A stretch of DNA of 60,018 bases from Bordetella parapertussis. Its GTDB lineage: Bacteria; Pseudomonadota; Gammaproteobacteria; Burkholderiales; SG8-41. How positions within the stretch are numbered: the stretch's first letter is position 1; each line of letters opens with the position of its first letter. A program made the translations under genes and the position numbers. Under the pieces are notes generated by a model. The model ran no database searches. It saw only the letters and a list, made by a program, of their open reading frames with translations, and was not told the DNA's origin. Shown here piece by piece: positions 41,639 to 50,449 of the stretch. Where the stretch lies: positions 1 to 60,018 of the forward strand of contig CAMDRT010000024.1 in assembly GCA_945906815.1 (NCBI GenBank), written 5' to 3'.

Positions 41639-43816
41639 ATGACGCTGTTGGCCGGATTTAAGGTGATGCAGATAGGCGGCGGTGCGGCTGCTGCGGTGTG
41701 CGGCCGGCTGCTGGCCGACAGCGGTGCGCAAGTGACCTGCATAGCTGCGGACAGCGGCACCCTGCTGCTAGCCTATCTCAATCATGGCAAAGCCGTTGCC
41801 GCAGATGCAAGCGCGCAGCGCGAGGGGCTGGCAGCGGCGCACCTGATCGTGCGTGAAGGGCAGCCAAAGGATAGTGCCGCCAGCCCCTACGACTTGATGC
41901 AGTTGCGGCGGATCAATGCCTCGGCGACAGTCGTTACGATCTCGCCGTATGGCGAGACCGGTCCTCAGGCAAACGATCCGGCCACCGACCTGACGCTGTT
42001 CTTTGCTAGCGGTATCTCGCGCCTGCTGACCGGGCAAGTGGACGATCTGTCGGAGGCGCCGCTACGTCCCGTGGGTGAGCAATCGGCGTTCATCGGCGGC
42101 TTGGCTGCAGCCTGTGCCGGCCTGTCTGCGTCGCAGGGCAATCAGCCCGCTGCAGCGATCGATGTGTCGATGCACGAAGCGCTGGCGACGCTCGCCCTGA
42201 CCGAGCTCGCACGCGCGGGCTTGAGCGGCAACAGTTGGGCACGCAAGCGCTTGAGTGACGGCAATGGCGCAACGGTCACCATCCTGCCGGCGAGCGATGG
42301 CTACGCCGCAATTTCCCCGCGCGAAGAAAAACAGTGGACGTCGTGGCTGCAAGCGATGGCGTCCCCTGCCTGGGGTACTGACCCGCGCTTTGTCCCCAAG
42401 GCCAATCGCGTGAAAAACTGGGATGCACTGCATGCGCTGATGTCGCAATGGAGCCGGCAACACGACAAGCAATGGATTGCCGACGCTGCGCAGCGCGAGC
42501 ATGTACCGAGTTTTCCACTGCGCGAAGTCGCCGAGCACCTGGAGACGCCGCAGATGCGGCATCGCCAGTACTACAGGCAATATCCTCTCGCCGGAAAAAC
42601 CATTCAGATACCGGGCATCCCGTTTGGACTGGGTGTTACTGCGTCGGGCCGCAAACAGCGCACGCCGCAGGGGCCGCTGCCGTTGTCGGGCATACGCGTG
42701 CTTGATTTCAGTTGGGTGATCGCGGGTCCGACCACGACGCGCTACCTTGCGGCGATGGGTGCGGAAGTGATCAAGGTCGAAGCGCCCGGCAGCGGCGATC
42801 CGGGGCGCGCATCGGTGCTGCATACGGTGCTGGGGCAAGCGAAAAAGGGCCTCGTACTCGACCTGAAAAACCCGCAAGCGGTCGAGCTAGCGCGCTCACT
42901 TGCCGCGAAGTCTGACATCCTGATCGAAAATTACGCCACCGGTGTCATGGAGCGGCTCGGTCTGGGGGCAGAGGCGCTGAAGGTGGTGAACCCGGATCTC
43001 ATCTATATCTCTGCATCGGGGATGGGCAGAACAGGACCGGACGCACAGGCGGTAGCGTATGGGACACTGCTGCAGTGCTACGGCGGATTTGCCGGACTGA
43101 ATCGTCATCCCGGCGTTGCGCCGCGCATCGGCCTGGCGTGGCTCGATCCCATGTGCGCCCTGATGCTTGCATTTGCTGCTGCCGCTGCGCTCTGGCAGCG
43201 CAGCCACCACGGCGGTGTTGCGCGCGTCGATTTCTCGATGCTCGAGGCGATGCTATGGACCATGGCCGAGCCCTTGCTCGCAACCCAACTCGACACACCA
43301 CCGCAACCGAGGGGCAATGCGTCGACGCGAGATGTACCACAGGCACCCCATGGCGTATGGCGCTGCGCGGGCGACGATGACTGGATCAGCATTGTTGCGC
43401 GCAGCGACGCGGAATGGCGCACGCTGTGCACTCTGGTGCCGGGATTGTCGAGCATGGCGGCGCTTGATCTCGATCAGCGCATCCACGCACAGCGCGCAAT
43501 CGATGCCGCTCTCGCCACTTGGGCCGCCCCGCAGCCGGCCGCTACTGCTGCAGCAACGCTGCTGCATGCGGGTATTCCCGCGGCCGCCCTCGCGCGCTCC
43601 GCGGATTTGGTAAAAAGCGCGCATCTGGCCAGCCGCGAATTCTGGGATAAGCACGGTGCAGGCGTGTTGCCGGGATTGCCCTGGCGCGCTAGCTTCGGCC
43701 GCGCCACAGGCCCGGCGCCGGGGCTCGGCGCCGATACCGATCAGGTGCTCTCCAGCGTTCTTGGGCTTTCGCCGGAACGCATCCTTGAACTAGGGGCGAG
43801 CGGCGCGCTGGGCTAG
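41639..43816 (+). CDS. Double-domain CaiB/BaiF family CoA-transferase
   Basis: A 725-residue protein made of two class III CoA-transferase domains; usual members have about 400 residues. The C-terminal domain (about 345-725) is complete, from LSGIRVLDFSWVIAGPTTTRYLAAMGAEVIKVE to the catalytic D503 in GLAWLDPM. The N-terminal domain (1-335) is shorter. Where the catalytic Asp should be it reads GEQSAFIGG (E147-Q148), so it is probably structural. The enzyme should move CoA between carboxylic acids, activating a substrate for oxidation. Its 3' end and the remnant after it are duplicated at 47262. Confidence 0.87.
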   Translation: MTLLAGFKVMQIGGGAAAAVCGRLLADSGAQVTCIAADSGTLLLAYLNHGKAVAADASAQREGLAAAHLIVREGQPKDSAASPYDLMQLRRINASATVVTISPYGETGPQANDPATDLTLFFASGISRLLTGQVDDLSEAPLRPVGEQSAFIGGLAAACAGLSASQGNQPAAAIDVSMHEALATLALTELARAGLSGNSWARKRLSDGNGATVTILPASDGYAAISPREEKQWTSWLQAMASPAWGTDPRFVPKANRVKNWDALHALMSQWSRQHDKQWIADAAQREHVPSFPLREVAEHLETPQMRHRQYYRQYPLAGKTIQIPGIPFGLGVTASGRKQRTPQGPLPLSGIRVLDFSWVIAGPTTTRYLAAMGAEVIKVEAPGSGDPGRASVLHTVLGQAKKGLVLDLKNPQAVELARSLAAKSDILIENYATGVMERLGLGAEALKVVNPDLIYISASGMGRTGPDAQAVAYGTLLQCYGGFAGLNRHPGVAPRIGLAWLDPMCALMLAFAAAAALWQRSHHGGVARVDFSMLEAMLWTMAEPLLATQLDTPPQPRGNASTRDVPQAPHGVWRCAGDDDWISIVARSDAEWRTLCTLVPGLSSMAALDLDQRIHAQRAIDAALATWAAPQPAATAAATLLHAGIPAAALARSADLVKSAHLASREFWDKHGAGVLPGLPWRASFGRATGPAPGLGADTDQVLSSVLGLSPERILELGASGALG

Positions 43817-43856
43817 CCGCTCAACGCTCTCCATTGCGAGAGGCCTCAACCAGCCG
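43803..43856. repeat. Direct repeat, copy 1 (CoA-transferase/hydratase gene junction)
   Basis: Matches 47262-47315 with about 8 differences in 54 bases, the first 22 bases being identical. The offset is 3,459 bases. Copy 1 contains the transferase stop and the hydratase tail remnant. Confidence 0.85.
43821..43856 (-). pseudogene. C-terminal remnant of an enoyl-CoA hydratase gene
   Basis: On the minus strand this reads RLVEASRNGER-stop. The intact hydratase gene at 47280-48212 ends RLDEAYRSGEF-stop. The match runs on through both stop codons into the end of the CoA-transferase gene, with 22 identical bases (43803-43824 and 47262-47283). Upstream, the frame soon meets a stop, so only the tail is left. 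Confidence 0.75.
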
Positions 43857-43910
43857 AGCCCGCCGCTATTCGCGCCGATCAGGTGTGCCGTCCAAGCGGC
43901 GAATTCGTGC

Positions 43911-43998
43911 GAACCCCAACACGCAATCGTTGCCCATCCCACAATCGCCGCGATGCTACTCGCAGTTGTGTTGGGGTTCCTTCGTCCCCCCAACCTAC
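43911..43998. repeat. Palindrome, GTTGGGGTTC family, second copy
   Basis: GAACCCCAACAC (43911-43922) pairs with GTGTTGGGGTTC (43968-43979). The right end 43970-43998 matches 29142-29170 at 28 of 29 positions. It fills the space between the hydratase remnant and the RidA gene. Confidence 0.85.
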
Positions 43999-44091
43999 TG
44001 CGGCATGCGTAGTCTCGATTCTTCTGCAGCCAGTTTCCTGCTTTTAGCGCAGCATCTTCGCCACACTGCATCAGAGAGCCGCCGTTTTCTG

Positions 44092-44568
44092 TTACACATG
44101 CAATTCAAACTCGCCGTTGATTTCAACCGCGATGCCACGCGGCAATGACACCTGCCCCACGGCCGAGCGTGCGTGTTTGCCGAAGTCCGGCCCCCACAAC
44201 TCGAAAAACAAATCCGACGCGCCGTCGATCACCAGCGGATGTTGTACGAAATCCGGTGTGCAGTTGCACATGCCGAATAGCCGCAGCACGCGCTTGACGC
44301 GATCGAGATCACCGCAGTGCGCCTTGATGGTGGCGAGCATGGTGAGCGCCACCGCACGCGCCGTGGCGTAGCCTTCCTCCACCGTGATGTCCACGCCGAA
44401 TTTACCTGTCGGACGCACGCCGGGTAACTTCGGCAAATCCAGACCGTGGCCCGACAAATACAAAATCGTGCCGGCTTGCGTGCAGCCGGTTCGGTTGTTT
44501 TTCGGGAAGGTAAACGGCGGCGGCAGTTGATAGCCCATCGCGTTGAGTTTGGTTTCTATTGTGCCCAT
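44092..44568 (-). CDS. RidA/YjgF-family protein
   Basis: A single RidA domain of 158 residues, longer than the usual 125-130. RidA proteins form trimers and hydrolyse reactive enamines or imines. The conserved Arg at the active-site cleft appears to be kept (ARSAVGQVSLPRGIAVEI near 135). YLSGHGLD and CNCTPDFVQHP are branch-specific features. It is the last gene of a minus-strand group with Bug no. 9 and the triple-RidA fusion; a palindrome separates it from the Bug gene. Confidence 0.88.
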   Translation of the reverse strand: MGTIETKLNAMGYQLPPPFTFPKNNRTGCTQAGTILYLSGHGLDLPKLPGVRPTGKFGVDITVEEGYATARAVALTMLATIKAHCGDLDRVKRVLRLFGMCNCTPDFVQHPLVIDGASDLFFELWGPDFGKHARSAVGQVSLPRGIAVEINGEFELHV

Positions 44569-44592
44569 GGATTGAAATTCCAGTTCTTTTTT

Positions 44593-44662
44593 GACGCTGA
44601 TTTACGCAGATGAACGCGGATTAACCGCAGAAAATCTACGTTCATCTGCGTAAATCCGCGTC
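44593..44662. repeat. Near-perfect palindrome, TTTACGCAGATGAACG family
   Basis: Arms 44593-44616 and 44639-44662 match at 23 of 24 positions around a 22-base loop that repeats the same words (GCGGATTAACCGCAG). It lies between the Bug no. 9 and RidA genes, in a probable operon. Confidence 0.9.
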
Positions 44663-44678
44663 GAAGGTTTTCAATGTT

Positions 44679-45674
44679 CTACTCCACCTTGATGCCCACT
44701 TCGTCGCCGAGCTTGCGCATGGCGGCGACGTACTCGCGCGTCATCGTCTCGAATGCAGCCGGCGCGCTGGACTGCGGCTCGGCACCCAGCGCATACAGAC
44801 GCTCACGCATTTCGGGCAGCGCGAGGATGCGCATCATTTCCTTGGACACCTTGGCGCGTATCGGCAGCGGCGTGCCCGCGGGCGCGTAGACGCCAAACCA
44901 GTCATCGCCCTCGTAACCCGGCAGCCCGGCCTGCGCGATGCTGGGAATGCCGGGCAGGAAGCGCGCGCCCGCCGGCGAAGTCGTCACCAGCACTTGCAGC
45001 TTGCCCGCGCGCGCCAGCGGGATCGCGTTCGGCCCCGGCGCAAACGCATACAGTACCCGCCCCGCCATCGCGTCGTTCACTGCTTCGGGCGTGCCGCGAA
45101 ACGCCACGTGGTCGGCCTTGATTTTTGCCAGATGCGCCACCGCCGCCGCGTGCATGTGTGCGGTGCTGCCCACGCCTGCCGAGCCGTAAAGAATGCCAGC
45201 GGGCTGCTTTTGCGCGTGGGCGATCAATTCCTTCAGCGAACCGAAGCCGTGCGCAGGCGACACCACCATGAAACTTGGCGAACGCGCCATCAACCCGACA
45301 CCCGAAAAATCCTTGGTCACGTCGTACGGCAGTTTGCGGTCTATCGCCGCGCGAACGGCAAACGCGCTCGCAACCGCGAGAAACGTACGGCCATCGGGCT
45401 TTTGCTGAGTGACATGCTGCGAGCCGACCACGCCGCCCGCGCCGACGCGGTTGTCGATGATGACGCTGACTTTCCACGCTTCGCCCAGATGCTTGGCAAC
45501 GAGACGCATAATGACATCCGTGCCGCCGCCCGCTGAAAACGGCACCACGAAGCGCACAGGCTGCGTTGGATAATTCTCCACGAGGTCTGTTTGAGAAAAA
45601 GCGCATGCGGGCAGCAGCAGTGCCGCGGTCGTGAGCAGATTGCTGCGCAACCGGCGGCGAAACATTGCGCTCAT
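44679..45674 (-). CDS. Bug/TctC-family periplasmic solute receptor (no. 9)
   Basis: Receptor of 331 residues from ATG 45674, set by GAGGAAA; an in-frame ATG lies at 45695. The signal peptide ends ACAFSQ. Motifs are PFSAGGGTDVIMR and NRVGAGGVVG. The third loop reads HVAFRGTPE, where PYKG has become AFRG. It lies 10 bases downstream of the triple-RidA gene and before a RidA gene, so its ligand may be turned into the reactive intermediate that those proteins handle (inference). Confidence 0.91.
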   Translation of the reverse strand: MSAMFRRRLRSNLLTTAALLLPACAFSQTDLVENYPTQPVRFVVPFSAGGGTDVIMRLVAKHLGEAWKVSVIIDNRVGAGGVVGSQHVTQQKPDGRTFLAVASAFAVRAAIDRKLPYDVTKDFSGVGLMARSPSFMVVSPAHGFGSLKELIAHAQKQPAGILYGSAGVGSTAHMHAAAVAHLAKIKADHVAFRGTPEAVNDAMAGRVLYAFAPGPNAIPLARAGKLQVLVTTSPAGARFLPGIPSIAQAGLPGYEGDDWFGVYAPAGTPLPIRAKVSKEMMRILALPEMRERLYALGAEPQSSAPAAFETMTREYVAAMRKLGDEVGIKVE

Positions 45675-45684
45675 GATATTTCCT

Positions 45685-46995
45685 CTATGGCACATAAACC
45701 CACAAATCGAGCATCACCACCGCGCCCGGTGCTGCCAGCGTAGGCACTTCAATCGCGGAAAATGGCAAGTGCCGTCCCGGCAAATGCCGATCCCACACCT
45801 GCCATGCCGCATTGAAGTCCGCGAGGTTGGTATGAAACTGCTGCGCGCGCACCACGTTGGTAAGCGACGTCCCGGCCTTGCGGCAAATACGCTGTGCTTG
45901 CGTGAGCATATGCTCCATCTGCAATTGGACTGCGCTGCCGAAATACGGCTGGCGTGGATCAACTTGCGCGTTGGCGGCCAACGCACCGATTTTATCCACC
46001 GCCATCAGCCCAGACAAAAACAGCAAATCGCCCGCGCGTATCGCCTGCACATGTCCTTCAAATGCCGCGGGCACGCCGGCATCGACCACCTGTTTTTTGG
46101 TTTTTCCGCCCCGGCGTACGCTGATGGTGTTGATTTCAATGCGCCCGACTTCGCAGATGAGCCCCGGATTCGATGTGGTGATAATCGTGGTCGCGGGCGG
46201 TGCCTTGGGGAAATGTTTCGCCCACACTTCGTTGAAGGCAGGCGCGTCGTTGATGTCACGCAGATACACTTGCGCTTTCGCCACCTCGGCCAGTGTGTTG
46301 CCGACGGTCGCCAGCGCGGGCTTAAGTTTACGCTCGATGATGAAGTCGGTCTCCAGCTTGATCGGCGTGCCTTTCCACAGATGGCCTGCCGGCATGCGCG
46401 CCGCAGGGTCGAGCGGGCCTTCTTCGGTCTTGAACGCTTCGGCGGTCTGCCCGGCAACAAATACAAAGTCACCGCAGGTCAGCACCGGGCTGTAACTTGA
46501 TGTGGCATGCACCGGCAGATTCGCCGGACGATGTTGCGTTACCTCGAAACCTCTGTCGGGAACCACCGCCATCATCTGCACTTCCATGTCCTGCCCGGCG
46601 AGCAGGAATTTCTGATGCAAGTTTGACGTGCTCGGCGGCACGTGCCCGCCGAAAAAATCGCGCCGCACCTCGTGATAGGCGGGCACCACTTGGCCGCCGG
46701 TGTAATACTGATCGACACGCACCACGTGTTTGCGGCCACTGCCGCCTGCTTTCAACACGCGGTCGAAGTTGTCGAAAATTCGCTGCGCTTCTTTTTTGTT
46801 TTTCGGCACGCCGTGGCGTGGAGCGTCTGCGTTGAGAACTTCCGGCGCCATGCCGTTGATGAAGTCAGCCGTGCCTTTGTGCCCAGTCGCGAATATCCAG
46901 CGGCCCGCACGCACGCCGGGCGCGTAGCGGACGCCGCCGGGCTCGATGGTGATCGGTAGCAGTGGAATTACGTGGGATGTATTGCGAACAGGCAT
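45685..46995 (-). CDS. Triple RidA-domain fusion protein
   Basis: A 436-residue protein made of three consecutive RidA-like domains: about 20-147 (VRYAPGVRAGRWIFATG), 165-294 (SPVLTCGDFVFVAGQT) and 309-436 (VQAIRAGDLLFLSGL). RidA normally assembles as a homotrimer, so this looks like a single-chain trimer with three different interfaces. The conserved active-site Arg is not visible in any of the three positions (PSTSNL, PATTII, LPFSAI). Enamine deaminase activity is therefore unlikely, and a new ligand or reaction is expected. It is first in an operon with Bug no. 9 and a canonical RidA gene. No signal peptide. Confidence 0.85.
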   Translation of the reverse strand: MPVRNTSHVIPLLPITIEPGGVRYAPGVRAGRWIFATGHKGTADFINGMAPEVLNADAPRHGVPKNKKEAQRIFDNFDRVLKAGGSGRKHVVRVDQYYTGGQVVPAYHEVRRDFFGGHVPPSTSNLHQKFLLAGQDMEVQMMAVVPDRGFEVTQHRPANLPVHATSSYSPVLTCGDFVFVAGQTAEAFKTEEGPLDPAARMPAGHLWKGTPIKLETDFIIERKLKPALATVGNTLAEVAKAQVYLRDINDAPAFNEVWAKHFPKAPPATTIITTSNPGLICEVGRIEINTISVRRGGKTKKQVVDAGVPAAFEGHVQAIRAGDLLFLSGLMAVDKIGALAANAQVDPRQPYFGSAVQLQMEHMLTQAQRICRKAGTSLTNVVRAQQFHTNLADFNAAWQVWDRHLPGRHLPFSAIEVPTLAAPGAVVMLDLWVYVP

Positions 46996-47261
46996 CAGAG
47001 GTTACAGGGTGTTCAACCACTATTTTTTACCAACCCGCAATTTATCCTCCACCCGGCGAACAGTCAATCGCGCAAGTTTTCACCGCGCCAGTTTTCACCA
47101 AGCCCCGCTGTTTTCCTGAAAAGCTTTACCCGAGAAATCTTCCGCAGCGGCTGATTTGCGAACCATCGACGTATGAACACGAGCGCCGAGCCCATCCATC
47201 ACCCCTGGCAAATACCAGTGCGAATCCGGGAATCAATCCGCCTGAAACAGATCAACCCGCT

Positions 47262-47315
47262 GCGCGCTGGGCTAGCCGCTCAAAACTCTCCGCTGCGGTA
47301 GGCCTCATCCAGCCG
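47262..47315. repeat. Direct repeat, copy 2 (CoA-transferase/hydratase gene junction)
   Basis: Counterpart of 43803-43856. It contains the last codons of the CoA-transferase reading (ALG-stop at 47273-47275), with no transferase gene before it, and the genuine 3' end of the hydratase gene. Confidence 0.85.
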
Positions 47316-48212
47316 CTGGGCATCCTCCTGCGAGAGATCCGGCCAGGCCTCGCCTCGCTTACGCAGCTTGCCAGTGAACTTCGGTTTGCGCTTCTCGTTG
47401 AACGCCTGCCGGCCTTCTTCACCATCGCTAGTGGTCTGAATCAGCAGTGAATTGATCAGGTTTTGCACGTGCCACGCCTGGTCAGTCGGCAAGTCGCCGA
47501 AGCGCACCAGAAATTCTTTCATCATGCGCACCGCAACCGGCGGCAGCGTGCAGATATGGCGTGCGATTTTCTCCGCCCGCTCCAGCAATTGCGCGTGCGG
47601 GACGACTTCGTTGATGAGCCCGATACGCAGCGCTTCCTGCGCATCGAACGGCTCGTCCGTCAGCAAAATTTTCATGGCATCGATATAGCGCAACTGCTTG
47701 GCGAGCAGACTGGCGCCGGGGCCATGGCCCAGCCAGCCCTGGGTCAGCAACGCAAATTTGAAGCGCGCGTGCTCGGCGCTGGCGATGCGGATGTCGGTCG
47801 ATGACAGCAGAATGTAGAGGCCGGCGCCTGCCGCCCAACCGTTTACCGCGGCGATCACCGGCTTCCACACGCGTGGATAGTGGTCGCCCATGCGCCCGTC
47901 GACACCGGTCTTCTGGCCGTGCACACTGCCTGCCAGCGGCCAGAAGATGCGCTGCGTGCGCAGATACTCGCGCTCCTCCAGCGTAATATTCTTGCGCGGC
48001 GCAAGATTATGACCGCCGCAAAAGTGCGTATCGCCCTTGCCGGTCAGGATAGCGCAGCGGATTGCGCGGTCTTCCCATAAATCGATCCACGCCTCGGAAA
48101 TCGCATCGGACGTCCGTTTATCGAGGATATTGGCCTTGGCGGGGTTATTCAGCGTGATGTAGGCGACACCGTCGCGTTTCTCATAATCGATGGACAAGCG
48201 GTCATCCTTCAC
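47280..48212 (-). CDS. Enoyl-CoA hydratase/isomerase family protein
   Basis: Crotonase-fold enzyme of 310 residues, some 45 longer than usual because of an insertion around LRTQRIFWPLAGSVHGQK and a basic C-terminal part. The oxyanion hole is formed by CGGHNL and GWAAGAG. The catalytic Glu of the PEI motif in true hydratases is not present: the region reads TQGWLGHGPGAS. Isomerase, hydrolase or another crotonase reaction is thus equally possible. It follows Bug no. 10 by 68 bases. Its 3' end was duplicated at 43803-43856. Confidence 0.87.
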   Translation of the reverse strand: MKDDRLSIDYEKRDGVAYITLNNPAKANILDKRTSDAISEAWIDLWEDRAIRCAILTGKGDTHFCGGHNLAPRKNITLEEREYLRTQRIFWPLAGSVHGQKTGVDGRMGDHYPRVWKPVIAAVNGWAAGAGLYILLSSTDIRIASAEHARFKFALLTQGWLGHGPGASLLAKQLRYIDAMKILLTDEPFDAQEALRIGLINEVVPHAQLLERAEKIARHICTLPPVAVRMMKEFLVRFGDLPTDQAWHVQNLINSLLIQTTSDGEEGRQAFNEKRKPKFTGKLRKRGEAWPDLSQEDAQRLDEAYRSGEF

Positions 48213-48280
48213 AAAGGGGTGCAGCGCGCACGGCTATTCTTTCCTAAGGGGGCACACTAACCGCTTGCGCCGCTGGCGCG

Positions 48281-49270
48281 CTACTGCTTCGGAATTCCCG
48301 CATCCTTGAGCACCTGCGCCCAGCGCGCGATCTCCGCGCGGATGAACTGGTCGAACTCCTTGCGGCTGCTCGGCGAGGGCGAAACCACCAGTTCCTCCAA
48401 GCGCTGCTGAATCTCAGGCATGCGCAATACCGCACTGAACTCGGCGTTGAGCTTGTCGAGTATCGCCGCCGGTGTGGCGGCGGGTGCCACCACGCCATAC
48501 CAGGAATTCACCTCAAAGCCGGGCACGCCTGATTCGTGCATCGTCGGCACGTCTGGTAACAGTGCGGCACGCTGCGCACTGGTGACCGCCAGCGCGCGCA
48601 GGCGTCCGCTCTGAACGGATCCTATTACCGCCGGAAAGTTGGAAATATTAATGGGAATCTGGCCACCGATGGTGTCGTTGATCGCCTGCACCCCTAACCG
48701 GTAGGGAATGTGCATGATGTCGAACTTCATCTGCAATTTGAGCAACTCCATAGACAGGTGCGGCGAGGTGCCGGCCAGCGCAGCCGAGTAACTCAGTTGG
48801 CCGGGGTGGGCTTTGGCGTAAGCGACCAATTGCTTGATCGACTTGAACGGCACCGACGGATGCACCAGAATGATGTTCGGCGTGGTGCCAATGCGCGTGA
48901 CCGGCGCGAAATCGCGCACTTGATCGTAGGGCATTTTCGCGTACAGCGAAACGGCGATCGCGTTCGAAGCGATATTCGCCTGCAGCAAGGTATGCCCGTC
49001 GGGCGGCGATTTTGCGACAAACGCTGAGCCGAGCGTGCCAGCGGCGCCCACCCGGTTTTCCACTATCACCTGCTGGCCCAACACTCGCGTGAGACGTTCG
49101 CCGAGTATGCGCCCGACCACGTCGGGTGAAGCGCCAGCGTCAAACGGAATAATGTAACGGATAGACTTGCTGGGATAGTCTTGCGCCGACGAAGCTGCCG
49201 GGCATATCCACACCGCCGCCGCAATGGCGTAGTTCAATCCGCGCCTTACTCCGATCACACCGTGCATCAC
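48281..49270 (-). CDS. Bug/TctC-family periplasmic solute receptor (no. 10)
   Basis: Receptor of 329 residues. The signal peptide ends ASSAQ, with DYPSKSIRYIIPFDAGASPD as the mature start; PFDAGASPD replaces PFPPGGxxD. NRVGAAGTLG is present, and HIPYRLGVQ replaces HVPYKG, so the binding pocket is one of the more altered in this set. It is probably cotranscribed with the crotonase-family gene downstream, suggesting an acid that is activated to a CoA thioester after uptake (inference). Confidence 0.91.
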   Translation of the reverse strand: MMHGVIGVRRGLNYAIAAAVWICPAASSAQDYPSKSIRYIIPFDAGASPDVVGRILGERLTRVLGQQVIVENRVGAAGTLGSAFVAKSPPDGHTLLQANIASNAIAVSLYAKMPYDQVRDFAPVTRIGTTPNIILVHPSVPFKSIKQLVAYAKAHPGQLSYSAALAGTSPHLSMELLKLQMKFDIMHIPYRLGVQAINDTIGGQIPINISNFPAVIGSVQSGRLRALAVTSAQRAALLPDVPTMHESGVPGFEVNSWYGVVAPAATPAAILDKLNAEFSAVLRMPEIQQRLEELVVSPSPSSRKEFDQFIRAEIARWAQVLKDAGIPKQ

Positions 49271-49442
49271 GCACCTCCGTTAGACAGGTACCGCAACGAT
49301 GAAAGACCTGCAGTTAACGCTCATGCAATCTTGTGTGTCAACTCCAGCTCAGGAAAACCCAGTATCCACGTGGATCATTATGACAGCTTAAGCGTAACCC
49401 TTCAGGTTTTCGTGGCGGCGGTGACGGTGTTGCACGACGGGG

Positions 49443-50372
49443 TTATGCCCGCGGAATCATCGCAAATACGGCATCGCCAAAGCGCTGGCGCGCCTCCTCG
49501 TGCAGCGGCTGGACCGCGCGCACGAAGGCGCTGCGCGCATCCGGCGTGAGCACCACCACCTCGCCGCCTGCGGCTGCGATGGCTTGACGTGCGGCGGCGT
49601 CTTCCGCCACCGTCAGTTCGCGCTGCGCCAGCACCGCGGTGCGCGCCGCCGCCCGCATGCCGTCCTGCAGTGCCTTGGGCCAGCGCTCGAACTGCGTGCG
49701 ATTCATGTAGATGCCACGCGACAGGTAGCAGTGTGCCGTTTGCGTATGGTAGCGATGCACGGTGTGCGCACCGTAATCCACCGTGTTGGGAAACGGATTT
49801 TCCTGTGCGTCCACCGCGCCGGACACTACGGCTTCCAGACCCGGCTTCAGGTCGAGCGGGCACGACACCGCGCCCATCAGCTCAAAGCTGCGGCGATGAA
49901 TTTCGCCGGGCATCAGGCGCACCTTCATGTCCTTCAGGTCAGCCAGCGTATGCACCGGCCGTAGCCGGTTGGAGATATGGCGGTAACCGTTCTCAAAATA
50001 GCCGAGCACGAGATAGCCGGGAATGCGTTCCTCTATTTTCTGCGTCATCCACGCGCCGAGCGCGCCATCCATGGCCGCGCGCGCCTGTGCCACGCCGTCG
50101 AACAGAAACGGCAAATCGGCAAAATCCAGTTCCGGCACGCGATCGGCGAGGTAACTCGTGGACTGGTAGGCCAGTGACAGCACACCGTCTTCCGCCATCC
50201 ACAATAAATCGGCGCCTTTGTAGCCCAAGTCCATCACGTTCCACACGTAATGCACAATCACCTCGTTGCCGAACTGCGCCGATAGGCAATCACCCAGCAC
50301 TTTCATGCCGCGGCTGCAGGTGGTGGAGGGCGGGCCGTAGCCGCCCATGGTGATGCGGATGGGGTTGCTCAT
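49443..50372 (-). CDS. DctP-like TRAP solute-binding protein without a signal peptide
   Basis: A 309-residue protein with the TRAP-receptor fold. DLKDMKVRLMPGEIHRRSFELMGA holds the conserved carboxylate-binding Arg, and AVVSGAVDAQENPFPN is the following motif. The ATG at 50372 gives MSNPIRITMGGYG with no hydrophobic leader, and the upstream frame (to 50471) offers none either. TRAP receptors are normally periplasmic. This one is either cytosolic, truncated or exported in another way. No DctQ or DctM gene is near. It is divergent from the nitroreductase gene across 77 bases. Confidence 0.85.
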   Translation of the reverse strand: MSNPIRITMGGYGPPSTTCSRGMKVLGDCLSAQFGNEVIVHYVWNVMDLGYKGADLLWMAEDGVLSLAYQSTSYLADRVPELDFADLPFLFDGVAQARAAMDGALGAWMTQKIEERIPGYLVLGYFENGYRHISNRLRPVHTLADLKDMKVRLMPGEIHRRSFELMGAVSCPLDLKPGLEAVVSGAVDAQENPFPNTVDYGAHTVHRYHTQTAHCYLSRGIYMNRTQFERWPKALQDGMRAAARTAVLAQRELTVAEDAAARQAIAAAGGEVVVLTPDARSAFVRAVQPLHEEARQRFGDAVFAMIPRA

Positions 50373-50449
50373 GTTGAAAACTTTCAAGAGGTCAAAGCGC
50401 AATTCTAACCGAGGTGTCAGCGGTGATAACATCCCCATGGGAGACAACA

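Noticed and set aside
43817..44091. A gene in the gap after the CoA-transferase
   Set aside because: The space is filled by the hydratase remnant and the GTTGGGG palindrome; the rest shows nothing.
46996..47279. A gene in the gap between triple RidA and the crotonase-family gene
   Set aside because: The open frames here have no recognisable domain. The right end is explained by the duplicated gene junction.
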